Assembly (NCBI RefSeq): GCF_021044425.1
Contig: NZ_JAJNEC010000005.1
Span: 1,364,001-1,428,000, forward strand
DNA length: 64,000 bases
From: Niabella pedocola
Lineage (GTDB): Bacteria > Bacteroidota > Bacteroidia > Chitinophagales > Chitinophagaceae
Reading direction: 5' to 3'
Both the position numbers and the translations under genes were made by a program. The notes below the pieces were generated by a model that was not told the origin of the DNA, made no database searches, and saw nothing but the letters and a program-made list of their open reading frames with translations. Below are positions 51,044-60,798 of this stretch, in pieces (the first letter of the stretch is position 1; the number at the start of each line of letters is the position of its first letter).

Positions 51044-52579
51044 CTACCAGCTGCTGCCGGCACCACCACCACCCGAGCTGCCTCCGCCCCAGCTGCTACC
51101 GGAGCTGGAAGAACTGCTGCTGCCCGAACTGCCGGAGCTGCCGGAACTGGACTGGGACTTTCGCGGAATGGTATACTCCTTACGTTCCTGGTAATGGCAA
51201 AATTTGCAGGTATACACTTTCAGCCCCACACCGCTGCTGGAATACGTAGCTGCCTCAATGGTTCTGTCAGACTCCAGGTAATATGCCATGGTATTGCACC
51301 TTGGGCAATGGCTGTATTTACTGCTCAGCAGTACGCCATGCAATTTAAATGCCTTCCCGCCGTTTTCGGCCCATACATCATAATCTACCGACTTCAGCTG
51401 CTCTTCCATCTTTTGGGCATCGGTCAGGTAGTTATCATCCTGCTTTTCTTCCTGCAGGCGCATCTCGCTACCCGTATCACTGATCACCATGCCCTCCTTT
51501 AACCGGGTCAGGTACTGTCCTACCCGCTCCCGGTAATAGAGCAACGGAAAAGGCAGTACTTTATTGGCGATGGACTGTTTCCAGCGCTGGTCCAGTTGCC
51601 GGGCATAGAAATACATCATATCATCCTCCGCACCCTGCTGCTCCTTACGGCGAAGCTGTGCCAACAGCCGGAATACCGTAACGCTGGTAGCCACCAATGC
51701 AAATACATAAAAGAACGCCACGCCCGTAAATATATTCACCGGCACACCGGCTATTCCAAAAATAATCACCGGCAACAATACATAACAACCCAGGAACCGT
51801 AGTAATAAGAACCACCAGGGTCTTGCGGCATCAAAAAACTGACCCCGGTCCTTTTTTTCAAACAGGGTCTTCAGCCCTGCCAAAAAAAAGATCACGTAAA
51901 GCAGCAATACCCAAAAGCCACCCCAGCCCACATGTTTTTGATACAGGTTGATGATGCCGCCGGAACCGGGAGTATTGCCATATGAGGGAGCCTGTGCCGG
52001 TACATCCAGCGGAATGGCCGCATCAGGCACCGCTTCCCCATAAGCCCCGGCTATAACGGTTCCGGAGAGCAGCTGCACCACCTGCTGCACACCGTTTAAT
52101 ACCGCAGCATCATAGTTGCCCTGCTTTGCGTAGGGCACCATATAATCTTCCTGTATCTGTTTGGAAACAAGATCCGTCAGCTTTCCTTCCAGTCCATATC
52201 CCACTTCAAATTCCATGCGGCGCTGATCCATCACTAATAGCATCAGCACACCGTTGTTCTTATCTTTCCGGCCCACACCCCAATACCGCAACAGTTCCAT
52301 CGCAAAATCCCGCGGCACTTTTTTACCGATGGACTGCAGCACTACAACGGCCACCTGGTCGGTGGTGGAATCCTCAAGCCGTTTCAAATGACCGTTGATT
52401 TCCGCTACTGTACTGCTGCTTAATATGCCGTCGGGATTGCTTACATAGTTGAAACTGGGCGTACTTTTTGGATCCGGAACTTCCTTAACGGTCCACTTCC
52501 GCTGCGCCGTAACGGGCAGGCAGATCAGTAACCATAGTAAAAAAAACAAGGAAGAAAGCGATCGAGCTAGGTGTGTCAT
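51044..52579 (-). CDS. TPM-domain (YgcG-like) protein with zinc ribbon and Ser/Gly tail
   Basis: About 511 residues from the Met at 52579, which begins a signal peptide ending PVTAQ. The TPM domain follows (NYVSNPDGILSS, VAVVVLQSIGKKVPRDFAMELLRYWGVG, GVLMLLVMDQRRMEFEVGYGLEGKLTD). Two or more membrane helices lie in the middle. Near the C-terminus two Cys pairs (CPRC and CKFC, about 35 residues apart) look like a zinc ribbon, followed by a Ser/Gly-rich tail ending GSSW. TPM proteins are membrane-linked and possibly phosphatase-like; in plants the fold acts in photosystem II repair. The role here is unknown. Confidence 0.85.
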   Translation of the reverse strand: MTHLARSLSSLFFLLWLLICLPVTAQRKWTVKEVPDPKSTPSFNYVSNPDGILSSSTVAEINGHLKRLEDSTTDQVAVVVLQSIGKKVPRDFAMELLRYWGVGRKDKNNGVLMLLVMDQRRMEFEVGYGLEGKLTDLVSKQIQEDYMVPYAKQGNYDAAVLNGVQQVVQLLSGTVIAGAYGEAVPDAAIPLDVPAQAPSYGNTPGSGGIINLYQKHVGWGGFWVLLLYVIFFLAGLKTLFEKKDRGQFFDAARPWWFLLLRFLGCYVLLPVIIFGIAGVPVNIFTGVAFFYVFALVATSVTVFRLLAQLRRKEQQGAEDDMMYFYARQLDQRWKQSIANKVLPFPLLYYRERVGQYLTRLKEGMVISDTGSEMRLQEEKQDDNYLTDAQKMEEQLKSVDYDVWAENGGKAFKLHGVLLSSKYSHCPRCNTMAYYLESDRTIEAATYSSSGVGLKVYTCKFCHYQERKEYTIPRKSQSSSGSSGSSGSSSSSSSGSSWGGGSSGGGGAGSSW

Positions 52580-52610
52580 GAAGAATCCTGGGTTAAATAA
52601 CAACAAAATA

Positions 52611-52660
52611 ACAAAAAGATCAGGGAACCAGATGTATTATTATTACACCTGGTTCCCTGA
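52611..52660 (-). terminator. Rho-independent terminator of the susC operon
   Basis: On the minus strand the 12-base arms (CAGGGAACCAG and its complement plus one A-T pair, 52620-52631 and 52649-52660) flank a 17-base loop and are followed by ATCTTTTTGTTATTTTG. It lies 45 bases after the stop of the last gene. Confidence 0.85.
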
Positions 52661-52704
52661 AAAAGCCGGATTTCATTTATAGGGTTCCGGTCTGCTTATT
52701 GCCC

Positions 52705-53955
52705 TTATTTTTTTTCATCCAGCACCACCCACCGGTTCAGCGTATTGTTTGCCGATTCCAGCACCACTTTATAAAAAGCGGCAGGTTGGTCCTTTACATC
52801 AATGGTAACATGTTTTTGCCGGAGCGGAATTTCACCGGCCAGTTTATACGCGTCGGTTCCGCCCGTTTTTGTTTGATTGGTAGTGCTGATCCAAACCTTT
52901 ACTGTGCCCTGCTCCGCGGCATCAACCGGCGTCCAGGTAATATCGAGTTTATGCTGAAAATAGTTCACCTGCATATCCGCCAGCGAAACCTTCCCGATCA
53001 TTGCCACGCCGTCCAGCTCCCGTTCTACAGCCAGCGGTACTTTAATATTCATATACCGTGCTATTGTTGGAAAAATATCCACCACACCCGGAACAGCCTC
53101 ATCCGCATACGTATTTAGTGCCGGGTTATTGGTGATCATCCAGGTGCTGCGCTGCCGGGGTGTTTGGCCGCCATGTCCTTTACCATTGGCCTCCGAGCGC
53201 CCGTGGTCGGTTGTAATAACGATCATCCAGTCTTCCTTGAACCGGTTCTGCCGGTAACGGATGGCCTCCCATACACGGCCCATTTGCCGGTCCAGCATTT
53301 CCACAGCTTCATAAAATTTCGGGCTATCGCCATATCCATGCCCCATATCATCGGTGTACTCAAGATAGATCCAGGAAAGGTCGGGTGCCTGCTGCCGGAT
53401 GCTTTGCGTAGCTTTATCCACCACCTGTTCATCAATCAAATGCATCCGGTGTACCGGTCCGTTTTTGGGAAACTTCAGGGTATCGTGCTCAAAGCCGTCT
53501 GCCGAAATATCTACATGGATCTGCCCGGTTTCCGGAAGACCGTCTCCTACCAGTTTTGTACGGTTATCGAGCCAGCTGGAAAAAACCGCGATCTTCTTTT
53601 GCGGATACTGGTCTTTCAATAACCGGAAAATGGTGGGATAATGGTAGTTGGGTGCCGCAATATCATTGTCCCAAACATTATGCTTGTTGGCCCAGGTACC
53701 GGTAAGCAAACTATTATAGCCTACCGCAGAAATCGTAGGCGTTTCCGAATAGGTGCCCTTACCACCTCCCACATAAGCCCGCGTATACCGGCCGGCCCGT
53801 GCAATAGCGTCCATATGCGGCGTAGCCACCGATTCAATTACATCTGCAGGGATGCCATCAGCAATTACAAATACCACTTTTTTTTGCTGTTGCGCAAACA
53901 AGGTCACCGAACCGGCCAGCAGTCCTATTATAACCAGCATTCCTTTTCGTATCAT
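52705..53955 (-). CDS. Alkaline phosphatase-superfamily phosphodiesterase/pyrophosphatase
   Basis: 416 residues with a signal peptide (ending LFAQ). The metal-binding pattern of the type I phosphodiesterase / nucleotide pyrophosphatase group is visible: VFVIADGIPADVIES (first Asp), a Thr/Ser nucleophile region in SETPTISAVGYNSLLTG, YTDDMGHGYG (Asp and His) and ITTDHGRSEANGKGHGG (Asp-His plus a late His). It should hydrolyse phosphodiesters or phosphomonoesters outside the inner membrane. The last 100 residues form a separate beta domain. It is the last gene of the susC operon, 12 bases after the calcineurin-like gene, and precedes a terminator. Confidence 0.85.
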   Translation of the reverse strand: MIRKGMLVIIGLLAGSVTLFAQQQKKVVFVIADGIPADVIESVATPHMDAIARAGRYTRAYVGGGKGTYSETPTISAVGYNSLLTGTWANKHNVWDNDIAAPNYHYPTIFRLLKDQYPQKKIAVFSSWLDNRTKLVGDGLPETGQIHVDISADGFEHDTLKFPKNGPVHRMHLIDEQVVDKATQSIRQQAPDLSWIYLEYTDDMGHGYGDSPKFYEAVEMLDRQMGRVWEAIRYRQNRFKEDWMIVITTDHGRSEANGKGHGGQTPRQRSTWMITNNPALNTYADEAVPGVVDIFPTIARYMNIKVPLAVERELDGVAMIGKVSLADMQVNYFQHKLDITWTPVDAAEQGTVKVWISTTNQTKTGGTDAYKLAGEIPLRQKHVTIDVKDQPAAFYKVVLESANNTLNRWVVLDEKK

Positions 53956-53967
53956 ATGATTCCTTTT

Positions 53968-54861
53968 TTAAAAACCGTGTGCAATATATTCACTTTCAAA
54001 ACCACCGTTCTTATATAATTTTAAAATAGCATAGCCCGGCGGTGTTTCCAGGTAGTAGCCAGGGCCGGCAGAATCCTTATCCCCCTGGCCCCACCAGAAC
54101 CCACTCATAGCGCCATTACAGCAATACCAAACGCCGTTATAGGATGTTTTATCATAAAGATGATTATGCCCGCTCAGGGAGGCTCTTATCTTGTCTTTAT
54201 GCTTATAAAAGAGCCCCTTTAATTTTTTGTGATCGCTGTGATTGCCTCCTACCAGTATGGGCGTTGCTCCAAAAGTAGGGTAATGCGACATCACCAGCGT
54301 GGGCGTATTTGCGGGTGTTGCCGCCAGGTCATCTTCCAGCCATTTAAACTGCTCATCATCCAGTGATATATTGTGGTTATTGCCGTCCAGCACAATAAAA
54401 TGCCAGCCATCCCTGGTAAAGCTGTAGTAGCGATGCGGTATCTTTAATCGTTTTACCACATAATCTTTACCATACATGGCATCTTTTTTATCCGGAGCGG
54501 CCCACCACATATCATGATTTCCCAGGCAGCTGTAAAGATCGTAGTCCTTTATTTCCTGTATGCAATCGTCCCACAGCTGCCATTGCTCGGTTACACTTTC
54601 TCTCTTTACATTGTCGTAAGAGGCGTCGTGAATGGCGTCGCCCGTATTCAGGAAAAAATCAACACCCGTTTTTTTGATCCTTTTCAGGCACGCTTTAAAC
54701 CGCTGGGGCGCATTGTCGCCGGGGCGGATGTGTACGTCTGTAATATGCGCCAGCGTAAGCAGGGGTTTCTCTTTACGCGATCCACCGGCCGCTTCTAACC
54801 CGCCGGCAAATACGCCTCCGGTAAGCAACGATGCACCTGAAATAAATGTTTTCCTGTTCAT
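53968..54861 (-). CDS. Exported calcineurin-like metallophosphoesterase
   Basis: 297 residues. The start MNRKTFISGASLLTGGVFAGG is an export signal. All five metallophosphoesterase motifs are present: LAHITDVHIRPGD, NTGDAIHD, CLGNHDMWW, VMSHYP and SGHNHLYD. It binds two metal ions and should hydrolyse phosphomonoesters or diesters. It lies 18 bases downstream of the small secreted protein gene and 12 bases upstream of the alkaline-phosphatase-superfamily gene, so it is part of the susC operon. Two different phosphoesterases beside a SusCD importer suggest a phosphorylated nutrient as substrate. Confidence 0.88.
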   Translation of the reverse strand: MNRKTFISGASLLTGGVFAGGLEAAGGSRKEKPLLTLAHITDVHIRPGDNAPQRFKACLKRIKKTGVDFFLNTGDAIHDASYDNVKRESVTEQWQLWDDCIQEIKDYDLYSCLGNHDMWWAAPDKKDAMYGKDYVVKRLKIPHRYYSFTRDGWHFIVLDGNNHNISLDDEQFKWLEDDLAATPANTPTLVMSHYPTFGATPILVGGNHSDHKKLKGLFYKHKDKIRASLSGHNHLYDKTSYNGVWYCCNGAMSGFWWGQGDKDSAGPGYYLETPPGYAILKLYKNGGFESEYIAHGF

Positions 54862-54879
54862 CCGAACATTATTGATTCA

Positions 54880-55338
54880 TTAAAGGTTGATTACAAAATT
54901 TTCAAACGGTGTCCACGAACCGCTGTTGTCGTAAGACACTCTCAGCAGCCGCGTGGAGCTACATCCTGGTTCCGATTTGAAAAATATGCCAAAAATATGC
55001 GCGGCACTTGTAACGGGTACATAGGTAACCGGTGCGCCGGAATTTACTGTATAAAACGGACACCCATCCACGCTTTCCACCTTGAAATAGTTACCGGATA
55101 TACTGCCATACTTAAAATACACAGAGTTTTGATACGGTGCCGGAGGGGCGGGAGCAGGGTTGATCGTAATACTGGTAAACTTCCAGGGGCTTGTTATAGT
55201 GCCATACATGGGTATACCGGTATAAGCAGCCGTTACCTTTTCTACGGAATGATTGTTTTGAGGACCAGCCGGCGGCATAAAGGAAACCATGGCCAGGAAC
55301 AGCGGAAGTACGATCAGCGGGAAGCATTTCTTTTTCAT
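54880..55338 (-). CDS. Small secreted protein of the susC operon
   Basis: About 152 residues from the Met at 55338 (MKKKCFPLIVLPLFLAMVSF), a signal peptide. The mature part is rich in aromatic and small residues with a Pro-rich segment (NPAPAPPAPYQN) and two or three Cys. I do not recognise a family. It occupies the place where a surface-exposed substrate-binding protein (SusE/SusF-like) often sits in Sus operons, but there is no lipobox, so that role is only a possibility. Confidence 0.65.
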   Translation of the reverse strand: MKKKCFPLIVLPLFLAMVSFMPPAGPQNNHSVEKVTAAYTGIPMYGTITSPWKFTSITINPAPAPPAPYQNSVYFKYGSISGNYFKVESVDGCPFYTVNSGAPVTYVPVTSAAHIFGIFFKSEPGCSSTRLLRVSYDNSGSWTPFENFVINL

Positions 55339-55411
55339 AAAAAACATTTTTTAGGATATTTAAAATTTGAATTAGGAAATCGATTTTGGGCTGCGGCAAT
55401 ATCATTCATCA

Positions 55412-57208
55412 TTACTGCCATCCAAAAGGCTGCACCAGTTTGGAGTTCTGACTGATTTCCAAAGCCGGGATGGGTAAATAATAATACTTGGGTTCAATAA
55501 ATGTTCGTGGTGTAACACCGGTAACAATGGGTCCGCCGCTTTCGCCGTTTTTAAGATAAACGGTAACGCCGCTTTCCTTATACCCACCGGCTTTATAATA
55601 GATCAGTTTGATCCCCAGTGCATTTTTTACTTTGGCATCCTCTGCAGGAACGGATGCAGATTTACTAATCAGGATGATATCCGGTATATTGTCGCCAGTG
55701 AGATCATATTGTCCCAACCCAGGGAAATACAGCCCCTCTGCATACCGGGCAAACTCTTTGCCTGCGTGCCAGCGCAGCAGGTCATCATACCGCTGGCCCT
55801 CCAGTGCAAATTCCACCCGTTTCTCGCGGCGAATCTCCAGCAGCGTTCCTTTATTGCTCCCCGTAACATCCGGGTATTTTGCAGCCAGTACCGGGTCTGG
55901 ATTTGCATTAGCCGCTGCAAGAGTCAGTACCGGCGCTGCGGCCCCGTTCCACGCACGTTTCCGTAATAATCCGACCGTTTTATCCAGGTCATCTTGAGTA
56001 ACCGTACCCAGCTCTGCCACCGCTTCTGCATAGGTCAAAAGCACTTCTGCATACCGAATTGCGGGTACATCCACACTTCCAATGATAATATTGTCGGTAC
56101 TATTGATAAATCCCTTCAGCTGGTGATAGCCGGTAAAGCTTACACTCAGATCCTGTATATAGGGTCGGGTATCCGGAAGTTTTATAAATCCCGGCGACAT
56201 AAATGTTGTGTAGATCCGCGGGTCTCGATCCTTAAATTCATCTACAAACTGCAATTGCTGGTAGTTGGCATTGTCTGTAAACCGGGCACCGTCTTTCATC
56301 AGGTAGGTTTGCACCAGGTCACGCGAGGGAGACTGCTCATAGTTGCCGCCTATACCGATGTTATTACCCCCCGAAACCCCTTTATTAGCATCGTAGGCCG
56401 TATTCAGGATCACTTCCTTATTGCCGCTCAGATCCTGGCTGTTGAATAAATCTCCATAAACCGGAGTAAGTATAAATTTTCCGGATGCCATCACATCGCC
56501 AGCCTGTACTTTGGCAATTTCCAGGAATTTGCCAGCGGTGGCCTGCAGGTTCAGTTCCGGATGGTATCTCCGGTAGGTGCCTTCAAAAAGTGCCATGCGT
56601 GCATACATGGCTTTTACAGCCCAAAGCCCCGGTGTACCAGCCGGTACCTTCTCCCGCACATTTGCTACGGCAAAATCCATATCGGCCAGAATACTGTCCA
56701 CGATCAGCGTTCTGGGATCACTCGCCTTATAAAGAAATGCAGAATCGGTCGGGTTAATCGTTTGCCCATACCAGGGCACGCTGGAATAGTTTTTAACCTT
56801 AGCCAGGTAAAACTTAGCCCGGTAATAACGGGCAAGGCCGGCATAATGATTTTTAATTTCATCCGCCACTTTTGCCTTTGAGTAGTTCTGTAAAAAATAA
56901 TTGATCGAACGGAGTCTACCCCAGCTCCAGTTGGCCGGAGCATTTTGCGAGCTGATGTTACCGGACAGGATATTTTTCATGGTAACATTGCCCGTTGTGG
57001 CATAATCATCTGTTGCCTGTTCCGAGCCGCTGGCGTAGATCCCGGTTCCCGGCTGGTCTAGCAGTCCGTTTATATAAAGCGCAAGATCATTTTCCGAATT
57101 AAAGAAAAGCTGCGGAGAGATCTCTGTATGGGGATAGCGGTCCAGGAATCCTTTTTTACAGGAAACGGATAAAACACTGATGCATATTATGTAGAAATAT
57201 TTTTTCAT
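55412..57208 (-). CDS. susD: SusD/RagB-family outer-membrane nutrient-binding lipoprotein
   Basis: 598 residues. A lipoprotein signal (SVLSVSCKKGFLDRYPHTEIS) and the SusD opening FFNSENDLALYINGLLDQPG are clear, as is the C-terminal block with EIRREKRVEFALEGQRYDDLLRW. SusD caps the SusC channel and binds the substrate. It lies 27 bases after susC. In this operon the substrate is unlikely to be a plain glycan because the enzymes that follow are phosphoesterases. Confidence 0.95.
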   Translation of the reverse strand: MKKYFYIICISVLSVSCKKGFLDRYPHTEISPQLFFNSENDLALYINGLLDQPGTGIYASGSEQATDDYATTGNVTMKNILSGNISSQNAPANWSWGRLRSINYFLQNYSKAKVADEIKNHYAGLARYYRAKFYLAKVKNYSSVPWYGQTINPTDSAFLYKASDPRTLIVDSILADMDFAVANVREKVPAGTPGLWAVKAMYARMALFEGTYRRYHPELNLQATAGKFLEIAKVQAGDVMASGKFILTPVYGDLFNSQDLSGNKEVILNTAYDANKGVSGGNNIGIGGNYEQSPSRDLVQTYLMKDGARFTDNANYQQLQFVDEFKDRDPRIYTTFMSPGFIKLPDTRPYIQDLSVSFTGYHQLKGFINSTDNIIIGSVDVPAIRYAEVLLTYAEAVAELGTVTQDDLDKTVGLLRKRAWNGAAAPVLTLAAANANPDPVLAAKYPDVTGSNKGTLLEIRREKRVEFALEGQRYDDLLRWHAGKEFARYAEGLYFPGLGQYDLTGDNIPDIILISKSASVPAEDAKVKNALGIKLIYYKAGGYKESGVTVYLKNGESGGPIVTGVTPRTFIEPKYYYLPIPALEISQNSKLVQPFGWQ

Positions 57209-57235
57209 GTCTCTTTTATTTATACAGGATGAAGA

Positions 57236-60200
57236 TTAGAAAGTAAGATTCAGCCCTACGGAATATTTACGCTGGTAAGGATACGCCCATCCGTAACCAT
57301 CGATGATGGATTCGGGATCGACATATTTTTTAATTTTGGAAAATTCGAAAATATTTTCCCCTGTGAAGAAGATACGGAGGCGGCTGATGTTGACCCGCTC
57401 TGTGAGTTGCCTGGGCAGAGTATATCCCGCAGTAATATTTTTTATCCGCAGGTAAGCAGCGCTCAACAGGTATTGACTTTGGGGAATATCCAGTCCGGCT
57501 GCGTTGCCGTTGCCATCCCTGTAGTTGTTGTCTGCCAGCCAGGATTGCAGTACGGGATAATAGGCGTTGATGTTTGCATTGGCCAAACCGGCATTGATAT
57601 ACGCCTGTGGGTAGGTGGCTTTTTCAGCATCCGTAGCCGCTGTGGGACGGTAGAAATCCAGGTTCCAGGGGTAGATGTTGGCATAGGGTTGCTGATACAG
57701 ACCCCAGAACAAATAATGGTGTGGATAATAATCCATTTTAGCAACGCCTTGCAAAAACACGGAAAGGTCAATATTGTTCCATCCCAGATCCAGGTTAAAA
57801 GAATAGCGATAGCGAGGCTGCGTATTGCCAATTATGCGCAGGTCTTTGGGATCTTTATCGCTTAGCCCCAGCTGAATCTTCTTATTTCCATCCATGTCTT
57901 TATAACGCGGCCATCCAGGCACAATATCCAGTTCCCCCCAGGGAATAATGGCCGATTGATCCAGAGCAGCAATCTCTTCCTTGGAAGCAAAAAGTCCATC
58001 ATTTTGCAGCCCCCACAATTCGCCTACGGTTTGCCCCTGCCGGTACGCTGCGCCAAACAAACCAAGGGGGTTATCGTATTTAGTAATTTTGCTTTTACTG
58101 TCCCACACCTGCACTTTCGCATTCAGCGAAAAAGGTTTATTTGCCACATCAAAGGAAGTATTGTATCCCAGAGTAAATTCCCATCCCCGGGTTTCCATAT
58201 CTGCGGCATTCTGTTTCGGCGCAGCAGTTCCAAGAACTGCAGGCAAAACTCTTGCGGGGGCAAGCATACCGCCTGTCTGCCTGATATAATAGTCAAATGC
58301 AAGATTAAGCCGGTCGTTCAAAAAGCCCATATCTGTACCCACATTTGTGGTCGATACCTGCTCCCACGTATAATTGGTCGGATCTACCGTTAAACCGGGT
58401 GAACCGGTAATCGGCGGGCGCACTCCATCCACCAGGTACCCCGAAGTACCTTTGGGAAGATTTTGTATATACCCGTAATACTCTCCTACTGACTGGTTCC
58501 CTTGTTTTGCATAGGACCCTCTGATCTTAAATGTAGAGAATACCGACCCCATTGCTTCCCAGAATTTTTCCCGGTTTACGACCCAGGCACCGGAAATACC
58601 TGGTGTAAATGCCCACCGGTTCGTTGGTGGAAAACGGGATGATCCATCTCTTCTGGCAATAAGGTCGATAATATAACGATTACCAAATGTGTAATTCAAT
58701 CTGCCGAAGTAGCTTCTTACGGCATAGTCGTAATAGGGAGATCCAAAGCCCGTTTGTTGAATCGAGGGTTCCGTTCCCACTGTAAGATGGATAAAGGGCA
58801 GGCCTGGTGAAATCAGTTGATTACGGCTTACACTCAGCGGATCCCACTGGTAATACTCCTGGTTATAGCCCGCTGTAAGTTTGAACTCATGCTCTCCTAC
58901 CGTTTTATTGTAATTTCCAAAAAGATCATAGATATCCTGTTTCACGGTTCCGTTCACATTGGAGATAACACCAGGGGTATTGATGGTCCGCACATCATTA
59001 GGCCCGTAACCCACATTAAAAGGAAGACTTGAATAATCGCTTTTCCACAGCTCACGCTTGTGACTCATTGTACCCGTAAAAATCAGGTCCCCCTTTAAAA
59101 AGGTAGCCACGCCGCGCAGGATATTAGTGAACCCAAAACGCGTTTCCATATTCCGTCCGCCATCCACCAACCCGCCTGCAAGTATACCTGCACTGTTGTT
59201 ACCCCAGGTTCCGTCCGGGTTCTTAGGCACATTCACCGGCTGTGTATAATAAACATCGGTTACGTTATAGGTGGGCATGTCCTTGATGAGCTGGTAGGTT
59301 GTCAGGTTATCTTCCACCTTCAGCCAGGATACAGGATTGATACCGAGATTCGCCCGGAGGCCGTACCGGTTCCAGTCATTCTTCGTAATCTTTATCAGAC
59401 CGTTTTCCTTGGTATAGTCCGCAGATAACAAATAGGTAATCGGCGCTTTCCCGGCAGATGATCCGCTGAAAGAAAGTGTGTGATAAGTAGAGAAATTACT
59501 ATTGCTAAAAAAGTAATCATTAAAGTTATAATCCCCCATATAAGCCCATTCTGCGGGTTTATCCGGGTTGGGCATTACTTCCGGTGCCGAGGAAGGATCC
59601 TCTGAGCGCTGTTTGGCCCAGGTCTGCTCCCAGGGTAAAAACGTTCCATAGTTGGGTGTATTCCAGGGCGAATTGTCAATTGCCAACTTGCGGAGCTTTT
59701 TATAGATAAAAGGATCGGTGATCGGATCCGGCATCACGGTTCTTTTAGACAGAGCAAAGTAATTATTGTAAGATATAACCTGTTTTCCTCCTACCTTACC
59801 TTTTTTTGTGGTGATCATCAATACTCCGAACGCTGCACGGGCACCGTAAATAGCAGCAGAACCTCCGTCCCGGAGCGTAGTGATCGATTCTACATCTGAG
59901 GGATTTAACCGCAGCAGGTCATCATTCTGCGAAGCCACACCATCAATCAAGATCAGAGGAGACCCCCCGTTGATGGATCCCATGCCCCGGATGTTGATGT
60001 TGGGAACAGCCCCCGGCGCACCGCCGGCATAAGAAATATTCAGTCCGGCGCTCAACCCCTGCAGGCCCTGCAGGATATTGGCCACCGGGCGTTCGGCGAT
60101 CTTTTTTCCAGCGATCTGATCCACGGCACCCGAAACATTGATCCGTCTTTGTGTACCATACCCCACCACTACTACCTCATCCATACCCTGATCATTCTTT

Positions 60201-60484
60201 TTCAAAACGACATCCAGTGTCTCGGAAGCAGTTACGACAACTTCTTTTGTCTCATATCCTACAGACGACACCGTAAGCACATCCCTTTCTTTTGCGGGTA
60301 GCACAAACATGCCCGAAGTATCTGCCAACGCTGTAATTGTTGTTCCCTTCACTAAAAGCGTGGCATTGACTACCGGAGCACCGCTTTCATCCCTTACAAA
60401 TCCGGTTATTTTTTTTGTTTGAGCGATGGCCGATGCGGCGGGAAATAAAAAAAGCAGTAGTACTAGATAAATAGATCTGGTCAT
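57236..60484 (-). CDS. susC: SusC/RagA-family TonB-linked outer-membrane transporter
   Basis: 1082 residues with a signal peptide (ending IAQ). A carboxypeptidase-like regulatory domain (KITGFVRDESGAPVVNATLLVKG) is followed by the TonB-box region MDEVVVVGYGTQRRINVSGAV, the plug (NILQGLQGLSAGLN, IRGMGSINGGSPLILIDG) and the 22-strand barrel ending YSVGLNLTF. It imports a ligand across the outer membrane using TonB energy, together with SusD. It is the first gene of a five-gene operon, with a candidate -7 box at 60506-60513. There is no anti-sigma/ECF pair next to it, so control may come from the divergent TetR gene. Confidence 0.95.
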   Translation of the reverse strand: MTRSIYLVLLLFLFPAASAIAQTKKITGFVRDESGAPVVNATLLVKGTTITALADTSGMFVLPAKERDVLTVSSVGYETKEVVVTASETLDVVLKKNDQGMDEVVVVGYGTQRRINVSGAVDQIAGKKIAERPVANILQGLQGLSAGLNISYAGGAPGAVPNINIRGMGSINGGSPLILIDGVASQNDDLLRLNPSDVESITTLRDGGSAAIYGARAAFGVLMITTKKGKVGGKQVISYNNYFALSKRTVMPDPITDPFIYKKLRKLAIDNSPWNTPNYGTFLPWEQTWAKQRSEDPSSAPEVMPNPDKPAEWAYMGDYNFNDYFFSNSNFSTYHTLSFSGSSAGKAPITYLLSADYTKENGLIKITKNDWNRYGLRANLGINPVSWLKVEDNLTTYQLIKDMPTYNVTDVYYTQPVNVPKNPDGTWGNNSAGILAGGLVDGGRNMETRFGFTNILRGVATFLKGDLIFTGTMSHKRELWKSDYSSLPFNVGYGPNDVRTINTPGVISNVNGTVKQDIYDLFGNYNKTVGEHEFKLTAGYNQEYYQWDPLSVSRNQLISPGLPFIHLTVGTEPSIQQTGFGSPYYDYAVRSYFGRLNYTFGNRYIIDLIARRDGSSRFPPTNRWAFTPGISGAWVVNREKFWEAMGSVFSTFKIRGSYAKQGNQSVGEYYGYIQNLPKGTSGYLVDGVRPPITGSPGLTVDPTNYTWEQVSTTNVGTDMGFLNDRLNLAFDYYIRQTGGMLAPARVLPAVLGTAAPKQNAADMETRGWEFTLGYNTSFDVANKPFSLNAKVQVWDSKSKITKYDNPLGLFGAAYRQGQTVGELWGLQNDGLFASKEEIAALDQSAIIPWGELDIVPGWPRYKDMDGNKKIQLGLSDKDPKDLRIIGNTQPRYRYSFNLDLGWNNIDLSVFLQGVAKMDYYPHHYLFWGLYQQPYANIYPWNLDFYRPTAATDAEKATYPQAYINAGLANANINAYYPVLQSWLADNNYRDGNGNAAGLDIPQSQYLLSAAYLRIKNITAGYTLPRQLTERVNISRLRIFFTGENIFEFSKIKKYVDPESIIDGYGWAYPYQRKYSVGLNLTF

Positions 60485-60505
60485 TGCAATTTATTTTATG
60501 ATTGG

Positions 60506-60513
60506 CAAAAATA
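60506..60513 (-). promoter_or_regulatory. Candidate -7 box of the susC operon
   Basis: On the minus strand TATTTTTG matches TAnnTTTG and ends 21 bases before the susC ATG. I see no clear -33 TTTG, so an activator may be needed. Confidence 0.45.
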
Positions 60514-60758
60514 TTTAGTTAAACGCCTTGGTATTATTATGTTAATGTTACGTTTTTTATCAAAAATTAAACCGGCAAATAAAAGAGGTCATTGTCCTCA
60601 AACCCAAGCCCATCGCTAATACAAATATATATAAGGATTTTTCCTAAAAAAATATTTTGAATGAACATTTAATTAATTTATTTTCCAGAAAGTAACATGC
60701 AACCGGTTGCGCAGCTCCCCGATTTTGATATTTTTTTTACCATCTTTGAAGAACAATC

Positions 60759-60786
60759 GATTTTTTGCTTACCTTAATAAAAAATC
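60759..60786. promoter_or_regulatory. Inverted repeat upstream of the second tetR gene
   Basis: GATTTTTT (60759-60766) and AAAAAATC (60779-60786) with a 12-base gap, just before the tetR start. It could be an autoregulatory site. Low-complexity arms make chance likely. The 314-base divergent gap otherwise shows AT-rich DNA only. Confidence 0.25.
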
Positions 60787-60798
60787 AAAAAAGTAGGT

